A stretch of DNA of 42,768 bases from Sideroxyarcus sp. (GTDB taxonomy: Bacteria > Pseudomonadota > Gammaproteobacteria > Burkholderiales > Gallionellaceae), in NCBI GenBank assembly GCA_030652215.1, contig JAUSBC010000033.1:1-42768 (forward strand). The letters are read 5' to 3'. Position 1 is the stretch's first letter. The number at the start of each line of letters is the position of its first letter. Position numbers and translations under genes: made by a program. Positions 1-8,900 of the stretch are shown piece after piece. Under the pieces are notes generated by a model. It did not search any database. It was not told the DNA's origin and worked only from the letters and a program-made list of their open reading frames with translations.

Positions 1-6
1 GTGCTC

Positions 7-822
7 CTATCGGGTTGATGGGAGCAGAATACTTTCCGTATGTTGCACCGGGGTTAAGGGAATATGAAAGTTCGATGAACCCGCCGCATGCAATGAGGCA
101 TTGATGCGTTCATGCGCTGCCTGCGTCAGTGCGCGCCTGTCCAATGCTTGTGCATCCAGCGGCTGCGCGGCAAGGAGTCGCACGTGTAACTCGGGTGTGC
201 TCAGTATGTTCCACATCGAGGCACCGAATGACAGGTCGTCGATATAGGCGGCCGCGGTGCTGTGTACGCCGTCGCCGTCCTGATAGCGGATGGCAACGGG
301 ATGTACCAGCGCCCCGGCGTCGATGGCGGGCTGCAGCAGGGACGAGTGGAAATGCGCGACCTGTTTGCCGTCGGTGGTGGTGCCTTCGGGAAAGATGGCG
401 AGGCATTCGCCCTGCTGCAGCAGCGCAACCATCTGTACGTTGATGCGCGCCGCCGAGCGCGCCTTGCCGCGCTCAAGGAATATCGTCTGCGCCCGCGCGC
501 ACAACCAGCCGATGACCGGCCAGCGCCGCACTTCGGATTTGGCGACGAAGCGCATGGGCACCACCGCGTTCAGCACGAATACATCCAGCCAGGAAATGTG
601 GTTGGTGACGATGAGGCCGCGCCGCAGGCTGTGCAGCGCGTTGTCGTCATCAATATCAATCCGGACGTTGAAGATAGCCAGCAATCCGGAGGACCAGCTT
701 TGCAGGATGCGGCGGCGGATATTCAGGTTGAACCACGGAAAGGCCACGGCCATGATCAGGCCGTAGCCGATATGAAGTGTGAGGCGGGTGGCGCGGAAGA
801 GGGCGATAAATCTTCGTATCAA
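7..822 (-). CDS. PlsC-type 1-acyl-glycerophosphate (or lyso-ornithine lipid) acyltransferase
   Basis: Transfers an acyl chain to a lysolipid at the inner membrane. The acyltransferase HxxxxD motif is visible as NHISWLD (His75, Asp80 from the chosen start), followed by the FPEGTT substrate-binding motif near residues 144-149. A hydrophobic N-terminal stretch (IGYGLIMAVAF) could be the membrane anchor. The frame is open up to an ATG at 915, but those extra 31 residues are partly encoded by a dispersed palindromic repeat. A TTG at 822 has AGGAA five bases upstream, so I chose it (271 aa). The exact lipid substrate (lysophosphatidate or lyso-ornithine lipid, OlsA-like) cannot be told from sequence alone. 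Confidence 0.85.
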   Translation of the reverse strand: MIRRFIALFRATRLTLHIGYGLIMAVAFPWFNLNIRRRILQSWSSGLLAIFNVRIDIDDDNALHSLRRGLIVTNHISWLDVFVLNAVVPMRFVAKSEVRRWPVIGWLCARAQTIFLERGKARSAARINVQMVALLQQGECLAIFPEGTTTDGKQVAHFHSSLLQPAIDAGALVHPVAIRYQDGDGVHSTAAAYIDDLSFGASMWNILSTPELHVRLLAAQPLDAQALDRRALTQAAHERINASLHAAGSSNFHIPLTPVQHTESILLPSTR

Positions 823-853
823 AATATTTCCTGTAATTCGAAAAATGGTTTGT

Positions 854-931
854 GTAGGGTGGGCATGTTTTGGGTGCCCACGCTGTTTCGGACGGGTTTC
901 CGCGTGGGCACCCAAAACGTGCCCACCCTAC
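854..931. repeat. Dispersed palindromic repeat with 30-bp arms
   Basis: The arms at 854-883 and 902-931 are reverse complements with one mismatch and are separated by 18 bases. Each arm starts or ends with GTAGGGTGGGC. It lies between two minus-strand genes and would form a strong hairpin. It resembles the element at 40653-40730 in its outer GTAGG-TGGGC ends. Confidence 0.9.
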
Positions 932-934
932 GGA

Positions 935-1069
935 TTAATTTGCGGACAGCACCGAGAACACCGAAAACGTGCAGTAATACTCCAGTGTCTTTCCGAACCC
1001 CCGCGTGAACAGCAGGGAACGAAAACTGTATTCAGTGGCGTCGATACGCTTAGCTGCAAATCGTTTCAT
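935..1069 (-). CDS. Possible small protein, 44 aa
   Basis: A short frame starting MKRFAAKRIDATEY has a strong Shine-Dalgarno (AAGGAG, seven bases before the ATG). Its start overlaps the end of the EAL-GGDEF gene by 20 bases, a layout typical of translational coupling. It ends in a Phe/Tyr/Ser-rich tail, immediately before the hairpin repeat at 854-931. No family is recognised. The ribosome binding site is the main evidence; conservation was not tested. Confidence 0.4.
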   Translation of the reverse strand: MKRFAAKRIDATEYSFRSLLFTRGFGKTLEYYCTFSVFSVLSAN

Positions 1070-2933
1070 GTTGTACTCCTTCTGGTTTGGCAACGGCAGT
1101 GCGCTGCTCGATGAACAGGCTGTTGCCCCTGGTCTTCTTCGCCATCTTCTTGGCATCGGTCATGGCGGCGGATACTTCGTGGTGCGACACAAGAATTCCG
1201 GGTTCGATCTGGATCGCGCCTATGGACAGGCTGGTGAGCGGATGGAATTTCACCGAGCCGTCGCGCGCTTCGCTGGAATAGCCGCCCGCTGCGATATGTT
1301 CTTCCCTGAACATCAGCACGGCGGCCTGCTCGAACGAGCGCAGCGCCTGTTCGCAGCGCGTCTTCCAGTCGCGGCTTTGCATGAGCAGAATGAAATCGTC
1401 GCCGCCGATGTGGCCAATGAAATCCAGCTTGGGGTCGCAGGCCCAGTTGAGGATGCGGCCGGTGAGCTGGATCATCTCGTCGCCCTTGCGGTAGCTGTAG
1501 GTGTCGTTGAAGGGCTTGAAGTGGTCGAGGTCGCAATAACAGGCGACGAACGGCGTGTTCGCCTGCAGCAGGCGCTCGATGTGCTCGTTGATTGGCACAT
1601 TGCCGGGCAGCAGCGTGAGCGGGTTGGCATAGCGCGCCGCCTCCAGTTGCATCTGCGTGAGCTCGCGCAGCAAATCCTGGCCGGAAGCGACACCGAGGTA
1701 GCGGCCGTTTTCGGTGATGATGAAGCCGTCCGCGAAATGGCGACTGTCCGCTTCCACCAGGAAGTGGCTGAGTTCCTCGATGGGCATGTTCTTTTCCACC
1801 AGCAACGGTTCGCCCTGCATGATGTCGCCGCAGGGTTTTTTGCCGTGCAGTTCGCGCTGGAAGGGTTTGGCGAAGCGGTCGATGAAGTGATAGCGGTTGA
1901 TGAGTCCGAGCGGGGCCGCATTTTTCACGACCGGGATGATGCGCAACGCCGGGTTGGCATTGAAGCGTTCGAATATGTAGTCGATCAGTGTGGCGGGATG
2001 CACCGGTTCCACGTAGGTCAGCAGCTTGTGCGAGGTCATTTGCGAGCGGCTGTTGCCAGCCGCGCTGGGGAAGATCGCGATATTGGACGAGTTGATGATG
2101 CGGCTGGTCTCGGGAGAGGCCAGCAGCGGCGGCGTGGGGCTGGGACGCGCGATGAAATAGCCCTGGCCGAGCGCGATGCCGATGTCTTTAACCACGCGCA
2201 ACTCGGCTTCGGTTTCCACGCCCTCGGCAATCACCTGCGTGCCGCAACTCTCGGCGATGTGCTGAATGGACTTCAGGAACTGCAGCTTGATCGGGTCCCG
2301 GTCCACGCCCTGCACGAAATGCATGTCGATCTTGATGAACTCCGGCCGCAACTCAGACCACAGGCGCAGGCTGGAGAATCCCTCGCCCAGGTCGTCGATG
2401 GCGATCTTGAAGCCCATGGAGCGGTAGTGCAGCAGTGCGGTGCGCATGCCCTCGAAATCAAAGGTCGGCTGGTTTTCGGTGATCTCGATGATGACGCGTT
2501 CCGGGGCGATGCCCAGTTGTTCTAGAAAGGCCAGCGTCTGGCCGTTCTTGAAACTGGGATGGGCCATCGTCTCGGGGCTGACGTTGAGGAACAGATTGCC
2601 GGGCAGATTCAGCTTGGCGAACGATTCCAGCACGATCTGGCGCGACAGCATTTCCAGTTCCAGTTGCAGTCCCTGCTGTTCGGCCGCGCCGAACAGGTTG
2701 ATCGGGGAATGCAGCGGACTGTCCGCCGGGCCGCGTATCAGGCCCTCGAAACCCAGAATCTCGCCGCTCTTGAGATCGAGTATGGGCTGGAACAGCGCGC
2801 TCAGGCGCCGCTGCTCTATGATTTTCCGCAGGGGTGACATGACTTGCTCCTTGGTGCGCGGCAGGACCAGATTCGCCAAAAACTGCGCGCGGGCAGTGTT
2901 GCGGTACTTCTCGACAGGTAGAATGCTGGGCAT
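1050..2933 (-). CDS. EAL-CBS-GGDEF cyclic-di-GMP signalling protein
   Basis: The order is an EAL phosphodiesterase domain (about residues 35-270), a CBS-like pair (about 300-425) and a GGDEF domain (about 450-610). The EAL motif reads EGL at 63-65. The other catalytic residues look intact: N117 (NVSP), the Glu of ITEN near 153, D180-D181 (IDDLG), K201, E237 (EGVET) and Q257. The cyclase signature is GGDDF at 510-514, and I see no RxxD inhibitory site upstream of it, so phosphodiesterase activity is more likely than c-di-GMP synthesis. No membrane segment is visible, so it is probably cytosolic. Two starts are plausible: ATG 2933 (AGAGGA five bases upstream) and ATG 2840 (AAGGAG six bases upstream, directly before the EAL domain). 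Confidence 0.9.
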   Translation of the reverse strand: MPSILPVEKYRNTARAQFLANLVLPRTKEQVMSPLRKIIEQRRLSALFQPILDLKSGEILGFEGLIRGPADSPLHSPINLFGAAEQQGLQLELEMLSRQIVLESFAKLNLPGNLFLNVSPETMAHPSFKNGQTLAFLEQLGIAPERVIIEITENQPTFDFEGMRTALLHYRSMGFKIAIDDLGEGFSSLRLWSELRPEFIKIDMHFVQGVDRDPIKLQFLKSIQHIAESCGTQVIAEGVETEAELRVVKDIGIALGQGYFIARPSPTPPLLASPETSRIINSSNIAIFPSAAGNSRSQMTSHKLLTYVEPVHPATLIDYIFERFNANPALRIIPVVKNAAPLGLINRYHFIDRFAKPFQRELHGKKPCGDIMQGEPLLVEKNMPIEELSHFLVEADSRHFADGFIITENGRYLGVASGQDLLRELTQMQLEAARYANPLTLLPGNVPINEHIERLLQANTPFVACYCDLDHFKPFNDTYSYRKGDEMIQLTGRILNWACDPKLDFIGHIGGDDFILLMQSRDWKTRCEQALRSFEQAAVLMFREEHIAAGGYSSEARDGSVKFHPLTSLSIGAIQIEPGILVSHHEVSAAMTDAKKMAKKTRGNSLFIEQRTAVAKPEGVQHETICS

Positions 2934-2945
2934 GGAGTCCTCTGC

Positions 2946-4145
2946 TTGCCTTACTTGGGAGCGGACGATAGCGCCGGCTTGTTACGCGAATATGACGGGA
3001 AGATGATGGAAATATTGGGGTTGCGGCACCGTCCTTCCGGTGTGAATACATGCTTTGCCGGTGCGGGGTTGTCGTTCGCGGAATATGTGCAGCGCGCGCA
3101 AGACATGCTGCGTCTGCTGCATTCGGGAAAAAACGAGCAGGAAAAATGTGTTGCGGGCAACGCGCCCTTCGAACTGTTGCCGGGCGGCAATTTCGAAAAA
3201 GGACGCAACAAACCTTTCCGGCGCGGCGTGCTGCTGATCCACGGCTTGTCCGACTCTCCCTATCACATGCGCCATCTGGCGGAATTTTTCCGGCGCAACG
3301 GTTTTCGCGTGATGGCCGTGTTGTTGCCGGGGCACGGCACGCAACCCGGCGATCTGCTCCATGTGCGCTGGCAGGAATGGGCGAAGACAGTGGCCTACGG
3401 CGCGGACTGCCTGTCTGCCGAAGCGGACGAACTGTATCTGGCGGGCTTCTCGGCCGGTGCTGCCTTGAGCGTGCTGCACGCCTCGCGCGACAAACGGGTG
3501 CGCGGACTGTTTCTGTTTTCCCCCGCCTTCGAGATCAATTCCCGCGCGCGCTGGGCGAATCTGCACAAGCTGTATAGCTGGTTGCTGCCCCGGACGGCAT
3601 GGCTGAGCCGGATGCAGGACAGAGACTTATATAAATATGAATCGTTCTGCAAAAATGCCGCGGCCCAGATGTATGCGCTGACGCAGGCGTTGCCGCAGGG
3701 TGAAGTCGACATTCCGGTGTTCGCCGTCGCCAGCGCGGACGATGCCACGGTGAATTCTGCCGCGACCTTGCGCTTCATGCGCAGGGCGCGCCATGCGTGC
3801 AGCAGGCTGGTATGGTACGCGACCGAAAAAACCGATCTGCCGAAAGTGGAATGGGTGAACAGCGCCGTGCCGGAGCAGCGCATCCTGAGCAGCGCACATA
3901 CGGCCATCGTGGTTTCGCCCGAGGACGAGCACTATGGCGCGGCGGGCGGGTACGGAAACTGCCTGCATTATTTGCCGAATAACCCGGCGGGTTACGCCGC
4001 CTGCCGCGCGCGCGCGGCGGAAGTGTGGCAGGGCGAAGTGCATGAGAGAAACCTGAAGCACGGCGTGTTGCGCAGGTTGATGTACAACCCGCACTATGCG
4101 GCGATGGAAGCGTCGATGCGGAAGTTCATTGAGGGATTGCCATGA
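2946..4145 (+). CDS. Alpha/beta-hydrolase (lipase/esterase-like serine hydrolase)
   Basis: An alpha/beta-hydrolase fold is indicated by the oxyanion-side HG (99-100), LLPGHG (127-131) and the nucleophile elbow GFSAG (167-171, Ser169). Candidate acid and base residues lie later, in ASADDAT and SPEDEHYG. It resembles monoacylglycerol lipase/carboxylesterase-type enzymes. The frame opens with TTG at 2946, with GGAG eight bases upstream; ATG 3003 is an alternative. It overlaps the phosphodiesterase gene by ATGA, so it is first in a glycerolipid operon and may release glycerol or glycerophosphodiesters from lipids. The substrate is inference. It is divergent from the EAL-GGDEF gene, with almost no spacer. 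Confidence 0.8.
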   Translation: MPYLGADDSAGLLREYDGKMMEILGLRHRPSGVNTCFAGAGLSFAEYVQRAQDMLRLLHSGKNEQEKCVAGNAPFELLPGGNFEKGRNKPFRRGVLLIHGLSDSPYHMRHLAEFFRRNGFRVMAVLLPGHGTQPGDLLHVRWQEWAKTVAYGADCLSAEADELYLAGFSAGAALSVLHASRDKRVRGLFLFSPAFEINSRARWANLHKLYSWLLPRTAWLSRMQDRDLYKYESFCKNAAAQMYALTQALPQGEVDIPVFAVASADDATVNSAATLRFMRRARHACSRLVWYATEKTDLPKVEWVNSAVPEQRILSSAHTAIVVSPEDEHYGAAGGYGNCLHYLPNNPAGYAACRARAAEVWQGEVHERNLKHGVLRRLMYNPHYAAMEASMRKFIEGLP

Positions 4146-4885
4146 CCAAGACTCTGATATTCGCCCATCGCGGCGCCAATCGGGAAGCCGCCGAGAACAC
4201 GCGCACCGCTTTCGACAAGGCGCTGGCCTATCCCATCGACGGCATCGAAACCGACATCCAGCTCAGCCGCGATGAAGTCGCCGTGCTGTGGCACGACCGC
4301 TATCTGAAAAAGCTGAACCTGCCCGGCAGTCATATCGACGATTTCGCTTACGCGCAACTGCAGTCCATGAATTTCGCCGCGCACTTTGCAGGCTCGGCCG
4401 CCCCGGAGGGCGTGATGACCCTGCAGGAATTCGTCACAGCCTACCGCTCGCGCTGCCGGCTGCTACTCGAGATCAAGAACCGCGACTGGGAAGTCGTGGC
4501 GCGGCATGAACTCAAGGTGCGCAAGACGCTGGCGCAAGTCGGCGCGGTGGCGGACGACCGCGTCATGGTGTCGTCCTTCGACCTGGCGAGCCTGGTTTAC
4601 GCGCACCGCTTCGCGCCGGATTTTCCGCTGGTGCTTAACCTGGAACCGGAGCATAACCTCAACGACGCGCGCTATGCGCTGGACACGCAGCCGTTCCTGT
4701 ACGGCCTGTGCATACACATCTCCACGCTGGATGCGGACATGATGAAACTGGTGCGCGAGCGCGGAAAACGCATCGCCGTCTACACCTGCGACACCGAAGG
4801 AGAAATCCATCGCGCGCTGTCCCTGGGCGTGGATGTGCTGATCAGCGACGTGCCGGACAAGGCGTTGCAGATGAGGGATAAATGA
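4142..4885 (+). CDS. Glycerophosphodiester phosphodiesterase
   Basis: Hydrolyses glycerophosphodiesters to sn-glycerol-3-phosphate and an alcohol. The GDPD TIM-barrel signatures are present: HRGA (9-12), ENT (18-20), GIETDIQLS (34-42, metal-binding Glu36 and Asp38) and HD (51-52), then LEIKN further on. Its 247 aa are the usual cytosolic (UgpQ-like) length, and there is no signal peptide. The ATG at 4142 overlaps the upstream stop (ATGA) and has GAGGG upstream. Its own stop overlaps the glpD start the same way. Its product G3P is the substrate of the next gene. Confidence 0.93.
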   Translation: MTKTLIFAHRGANREAAENTRTAFDKALAYPIDGIETDIQLSRDEVAVLWHDRYLKKLNLPGSHIDDFAYAQLQSMNFAAHFAGSAAPEGVMTLQEFVTAYRSRCRLLLEIKNRDWEVVARHELKVRKTLAQVGAVADDRVMVSSFDLASLVYAHRFAPDFPLVLNLEPEHNLNDARYALDTQPFLYGLCIHISTLDADMMKLVRERGKRIAVYTCDTEGEIHRALSLGVDVLISDVPDKALQMRDK

Positions 4886-6441
4886 AACGCGATTTTGCGG
4901 CACTGGACGGCGAATTCGACCTGCTGGTCTGTGGCGGCGGCATTTACGGCGCATGGACGGCTTATGACGCGACACTGCGCGGACTGAAAGTCGCCTTGGT
5001 CGAGCAGGGCGATTGGGCAAGCGCGACCTCGTCTTCGTCCAGCAAGCTGATTCACGGCGGTCTGCGCTATCTGGAGACCTTCGATTTCAGGCTGGTGCGC
5101 AAAGCGCTCAAGGAAAGAAAGATGCTGCTGCACGCGGCACCGCATCGCGTGTGGCCGTTGCGCTTCGGCGTGCCGGTTTATGCCGACAGCCGCAACGGTA
5201 CATGGAAACTGAAAGCCGGCTTGACGCTGTACGACACGCTTGCGGGTTTCCCGGAAGACCGGATGCGGCATCGCCATTTCGATCATGCGCGTTTCCACGA
5301 GCACTTTCCTTTCCTGGAGGATGCCACGCTGAAAGGCGGCTTCACCTACGGCGACGCGCAGACCGACGATGCGCGGCTGGTGCTGGAGCTGGTGGCGGGC
5401 GCGCTGGCGCAGGGCGCAGTCTGCGTGAACTACGCGAGGCTCGTTGCGTGGAATGAAGCACAGGGGCAGGTGTGCGGCGCAACGGTGCAGGACGAAGTGA
5501 GCGGCGCCGCAGCGCGAGTGCGCGCCAGGCAATGCGTGAGCACGGCCGGACAGTGGACGACCGCGACCGCGCAGGGCAAGGCGTGGTGCCGCCTGAGCAA
5601 GGGCATTCATCTGGTCATGCCTGCCCTGCAGACGAACGAGGCGATCCTGCTCACGGCAAAGGAAGACGGACGCGTGTTTTTCATCATCCCGTGGTACGGG
5701 CGCACTTTGTTGGGCACGACGGACACGGACTATCACGGCGACATCGAACGCGTGGCGGTTGAAGACGCGGATGTGGATTACCTGCTTGCGGCCGCCAACG
5801 GCTATCTCAAGACTGCCTGGACGAAACAGGATGTCATCGGCAGCTATGCCGGGGTGCGCGTGTTGAAGCAGAGCGATGCCGAACATCCTTCCGCCGCTAG
5901 CCGCGATTGGGAACTGAAGACGGATTCCAGCGGTTTGCATTTCGTTGTCGGCGGCAAGCTCACTTCGGCGCGCGAAGACGCGACCGTCGTGGTCGATGCG
6001 GTCTGCGCGCAACTCGGTGTGGCGGCTGGGTGTGCAACCCGGGACAAAGACTTCCCGTGGAGGCCACAACAGGATTTCGCCGCCTGGTCGGAACAGAATA
6101 CCGTCCGGGCGCAACAGCTCGGCATCGACGCAGAGTGCGCCAAATGGCTGATGCGGCGCCACGGCGCCCGCATCGACCGCGTATTCGATATCGTGAACGA
6201 AACGCCGCAGCTGGCGGTGCGTATCGTGTCAGAACTGCCGTTTATCTATGCCGATCTGCTGCTGTGCGCGCGCGACGAGATGGTGGTGCATTTGCCGGAC
6301 CTGCTGCGCCGCCGCATGCCCTTGCTGATTTTGGCGAAAATGAAGACGGCCGACTTGCTGCATTTTGCCGAACTGCTTGCGCCCGCGCTTGGCTGGGATA
6401 CCGACAGGATCATCCGGGAGGCGGAGGCCTGCCGCACATGA
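4882..6441 (+). CDS. glpD: Aerobic glycerol-3-phosphate dehydrogenase
   Basis: FAD enzyme that oxidises glycerol-3-phosphate to dihydroxyacetone phosphate and passes electrons to quinone at the inner membrane. The dinucleotide-binding GGGIYG motif follows LLVC near residues 14-22. The conserved SSSSKLIHGGLRYLE block and the GTTDTDYHG segment are present. Length 519 aa is normal for GlpD. The start ATG 4882 overlaps the upstream gene (ATGA) with GAGGG just before it. It sits between the phosphodiesterase and an FGGY kinase, so both routes to G3P feed it. Confidence 0.95.
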   Translation: MKRDFAALDGEFDLLVCGGGIYGAWTAYDATLRGLKVALVEQGDWASATSSSSSKLIHGGLRYLETFDFRLVRKALKERKMLLHAAPHRVWPLRFGVPVYADSRNGTWKLKAGLTLYDTLAGFPEDRMRHRHFDHARFHEHFPFLEDATLKGGFTYGDAQTDDARLVLELVAGALAQGAVCVNYARLVAWNEAQGQVCGATVQDEVSGAAARVRARQCVSTAGQWTTATAQGKAWCRLSKGIHLVMPALQTNEAILLTAKEDGRVFFIIPWYGRTLLGTTDTDYHGDIERVAVEDADVDYLLAAANGYLKTAWTKQDVIGSYAGVRVLKQSDAEHPSAASRDWELKTDSSGLHFVVGGKLTSAREDATVVVDAVCAQLGVAAGCATRDKDFPWRPQQDFAAWSEQNTVRAQQLGIDAECAKWLMRRHGARIDRVFDIVNETPQLAVRIVSELPFIYADLLLCARDEMVVHLPDLLRRRMPLLILAKMKTADLLHFAELLAPALGWDTDRIIREAEACRT

Positions 6442-7820
6442 TCGCTGCCGTCGCACTCGATCTGGGTACGACGTCGATCAAGGCGGGTCTGTTGTCGCGC
6501 GACGGCACGCTAAGCGGTGTCGTGGCACGGCCCGCGCCCGGAATTGTTGCGGACGGCGGGCGTTACGAAAGTGACGCGGCCGCTTATGCCGCGACTGCGG
6601 ATGCGGTGTTGGCCGATTGTCTGGGGCAGACGGATTCGCGCATCCCCTTGGGCCTGTGCAGCCAACGTTCCTCATTCCTGCTGTGGGACCGCGCCAGCGG
6701 ACATCCTGTCACGCCGCTCATTTCCTGGCAGGACGACCGGGGTGCGGAAAGCTGCGATGCCTTGCGCGACCGCGCAGACGCGATCCGCGAGCTCGCGGGC
6801 TTGCCGCTCACTCCGTATTACCTCGCTCCCAAATTGCGCGTGCTGTTGCAGAAAAATCCGGCCTGGCGCGAACGCCTGCTGGACGGTACATGGCTGCTCG
6901 GCACGCTGGATACTTTTCTGGTCTGGCGCTGGACGGGCGGACGGGAATACCTGACCGATGTGTCGATGGCCGCGCGCACCCTGTTGATGGATATCCGTAC
7001 CCGGCAATGGTCGCCCGAGCTGTGCGAATTGTTCGGCGTGCCGTTGCAAATCCTGCCGCAGATCAGGCCATCCTCCGGACTGGGGTTGGAAATCGGGAAT
7101 GGTCTGACTCTGCAAGCCAGCATGGGCGACCAGTCGGCCGCGCTGGTCGCCAGCATTGCCGACGGACAGCCGGAGGCGCTGGTCAATCTGGGCACGGGCG
7201 GGTTCGTGGTGTGCCATTTGCCCGCGAACCGGAGCGTGCCTGCGGGATATCTGCAAACCCTGCTCTGGCAGGACGGTGCGCGGCAAATGCATCTGGCCTG
7301 CGAAGGGACGCTCAACTCGATTGCGGCCGCTTTGGCGCCTTATCCGGCTGGCGCGTGCAGCGCGGAGGAACTGGGCGGCGATGAAATACTCTGTCTGGCC
7401 GAACCGAGCGGGCTGGGGGCGCCGTACTTTCGCGGCGAACTGGGCCTCCGGTTTTCCGGGCCGGTCGATCATCTGCCGCCGCAGCGCATTGCCTTGCTGT
7501 TGCAGGAAGGCATCGTCTTCCGCGTGGCGCGCATACTCGAAGACTTTCAGCGCGAATTCGGCATCGAGCGCGTCTATCTTTCCGGCGGCTTGTCCGGTTT
7601 ACCCTGCATTCAGCAGGGCATCGCCCGCTGCACACCCCTGGCCGTTTACCGCCTGTTGCAGGCGGATGCCAGCCTGACCGGCGCAGCGCAACTTGCCGCA
7701 GGGATGACGTTGGGCGATCAGAGGACGGTTGAGCGGATCGAGGCGGCGGGCGATTCGCACCGGCTTGTCGGTAAATTTATGCATTGGAAAGAATGGCTTG
7801 ACGCACTGTTGCGCGCATAA
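6438..7820 (+). CDS. FGGY-family carbohydrate kinase, probably glycerol kinase-like
   Basis: ATP-dependent sugar/polyol kinase of the FGGY fold. The N-terminal phosphate-binding motif DLGTTSIKAG lies near residue 8. GDQSAAL and NLGTGGF follow in the middle, and the C-terminal adenosine motif is LSGGLSGLP. At 460 aa it is shorter than typical glycerol kinase (about 500 aa), and the N-terminus reads GTTSIKAG rather than the glycerol-kinase GTTSSR, so the substrate is uncertain. The ATG at 6438 overlaps the glpD stop (ATGA). Being last in a G3P operon makes glycerol the best guess. A 23-base perfect hairpin follows at 7866-7888. Confidence 0.8.
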   Translation: MIAAVALDLGTTSIKAGLLSRDGTLSGVVARPAPGIVADGGRYESDAAAYAATADAVLADCLGQTDSRIPLGLCSQRSSFLLWDRASGHPVTPLISWQDDRGAESCDALRDRADAIRELAGLPLTPYYLAPKLRVLLQKNPAWRERLLDGTWLLGTLDTFLVWRWTGGREYLTDVSMAARTLLMDIRTRQWSPELCELFGVPLQILPQIRPSSGLGLEIGNGLTLQASMGDQSAALVASIADGQPEALVNLGTGGFVVCHLPANRSVPAGYLQTLLWQDGARQMHLACEGTLNSIAAALAPYPAGACSAEELGGDEILCLAEPSGLGAPYFRGELGLRFSGPVDHLPPQRIALLLQEGIVFRVARILEDFQREFGIERVYLSGGLSGLPCIQQGIARCTPLAVYRLLQADASLTGAAQLAAGMTLGDQRTVERIEAAGDSHRLVGKFMHWKEWLDALLRA

Positions 7821-7865
7821 ATCCCCGCTACGCGCAGATTGACCGCGCGGATGGAGGGGATTTGG

Positions 7866-7888
7866 CCGGCAAAAGCGGCTTTTGCCGG
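7866..7888 (+). terminator. Hairpin after the glycerolipid operon
   Basis: Perfect 11-base arms (CCGGCAAAAGC and its complement) around one base. There is no clear T-run, so it is a possible terminator or RNA-stabilising hairpin. Confidence 0.5.
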
Positions 7889-7914
7889 TGTGCCGTCGGG
7901 GGCAAGACTTTTGT

Positions 7915-7943
7915 TTGACAGGGGTGGATGCGTGGCATAGAAT
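7915..7943 (+). promoter_or_regulatory. Sigma-70 promoter of rplM-rpsI
   Basis: A perfect TTGACA (7915-7920), a 17-base spacer and TAGAAT (7938-7943). It leaves a leader of about 40 bases before the rplM ATG. Confidence 0.85.
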
Positions 7944-7988
7944 GCGCGCCCTTCGCAGTCCGTTAACCATTTTTAGTTTGGAAATGCC

Positions 7989-8426
7989 ATGAAAACATTT
8001 TCCGCAAAGCCGCACGAAGTCCAGCACGACTGGTTGCTGGTAGATGCCGCCGACAAGATTCTGGGCCGTTTGGCCAGCCAAATCGCTATCCGCCTGCGCG
8101 GCAAGCATAAGGCCATCTACACACCGCACGTTGATACCGGCGATTTCGTCGTGGTCGTCAATGCCGACAAGTTGCGCGTGACCGGCAACAAGGCACAGGA
8201 CAAGATGTACTACCGCCACACGGGCTATCCCGGCGGTATCTACGAGACCAACTTCATCAAGCTGCAACAGCGCCATCCGCAGCGCGTGCTGCAAAAGGCC
8301 GTGCGCGGCATGTTGCCGAAAGGACCGCTGGGCTACGCGATGTTGACGAAGCTCAAGGTCTACGGCGGTGCGACTCACCCGCACAGCGCGCAGCAACCGA
8401 AACCTATTGACCTGTTGAAAGCTTAA
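7989..8426 (+). CDS. rplM: 50S ribosomal protein L13
   Basis: Large-subunit ribosomal protein; 145 aa against about 142 in E. coli. It starts [11 protein letters not shown] and carries the conserved ILGRLAS segment, the [10 protein letters not shown] block and [10 protein letters not shown]. The ATG at 7989 is preceded by GGAA. It is followed after two bases by rpsI, the standard bacterial pair, and read from the strong promoter at 7915-7943. Confidence 0.98.
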   Translation: MKTFSAKPHEVQHDWLLVDAADKILGRLASQIAIRLRGKHKAIYTPHVDTGDFVVVVNADKLRVTGNKAQDKMYYRHTGYPGGIYETNFIKLQQRHPQRVLQKAVRGMLPKGPLGYAMLTKLKVYGGATHPHSAQQPKPIDLLKA

Positions 8427-8428
8427 CT

Positions 8429-8821
8429 ATGAGCGTAACTTATAACTACGGAACGGGCCGTCGCAAGAGCGCAGTGGCACGTGTGTTCATGAAGCCCGGC
8501 AAAGGCGAGATCATCGTCAACGACAAGCCTATCGATGTGTTCTTCTCTCGCGAGACAGGCCGCATGGTGGTGCGTCAACCTCTGGAACTGACAGAAATGA
8601 TGGGCAAGTTCGACATCATGGTGAACGTTTCCGGCGGCGGCGAATCCGGTCAAGCCGGTGCAGTGCGCCACGGCATCACTCGCGCACTGATCGACTACGA
8701 CGCTGCGCTGAAGCCCACACTGAGCCAAGCCGGTCTGGTTACCCGCGATGCACGTGAAGTCGAGCGCAAGAAGGTCGGTCTGCGCAAGGCGCGCCGCAGG
8801 AAGCAATTCTCCAAGCGTTAA
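8429..8821 (+). CDS. rpsI: 30S ribosomal protein S9
   Basis: Small-subunit protein, 130 aa. It begins with the [14 protein letters not shown] signature and ends in the basic [17 protein letters not shown] tail, whose last residues reach the P-site tRNA. It starts two bases after rplM and ends just before a strong terminator at 8839-8862. Confidence 0.98.
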   Translation: MSVTYNYGTGRRKSAVARVFMKPGKGEIIVNDKPIDVFFSRETGRMVVRQPLELTEMMGKFDIMVNVSGGGESGQAGAVRHGITRALIDYDAALKPTLSQAGLVTRDAREVERKKVGLRKARRRKQFSKR

Positions 8822-8838
8822 GCTTGTTGCAGTACTGG

Positions 8839-8862
8839 AAAGGCCGCCAAAGGGCGGCCTTT
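8839..8862 (+). terminator. Rho-independent terminator of rplM-rpsI
   Basis: Ten-base perfect arms (AAAGGCCGCC and its complement) with a four-base loop and a T-rich tail. Confidence 0.9.
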
Positions 8863-8900
8863 TCATTTATCATTCGCATGCATTTTATGAAGGATAAATC

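Noticed and set aside
1005..2525. Plus-strand open frame of 506 codons
   Set aside because: Antisense to the EAL-GGDEF gene, no ribosome site, composition of a high-GC shadow.
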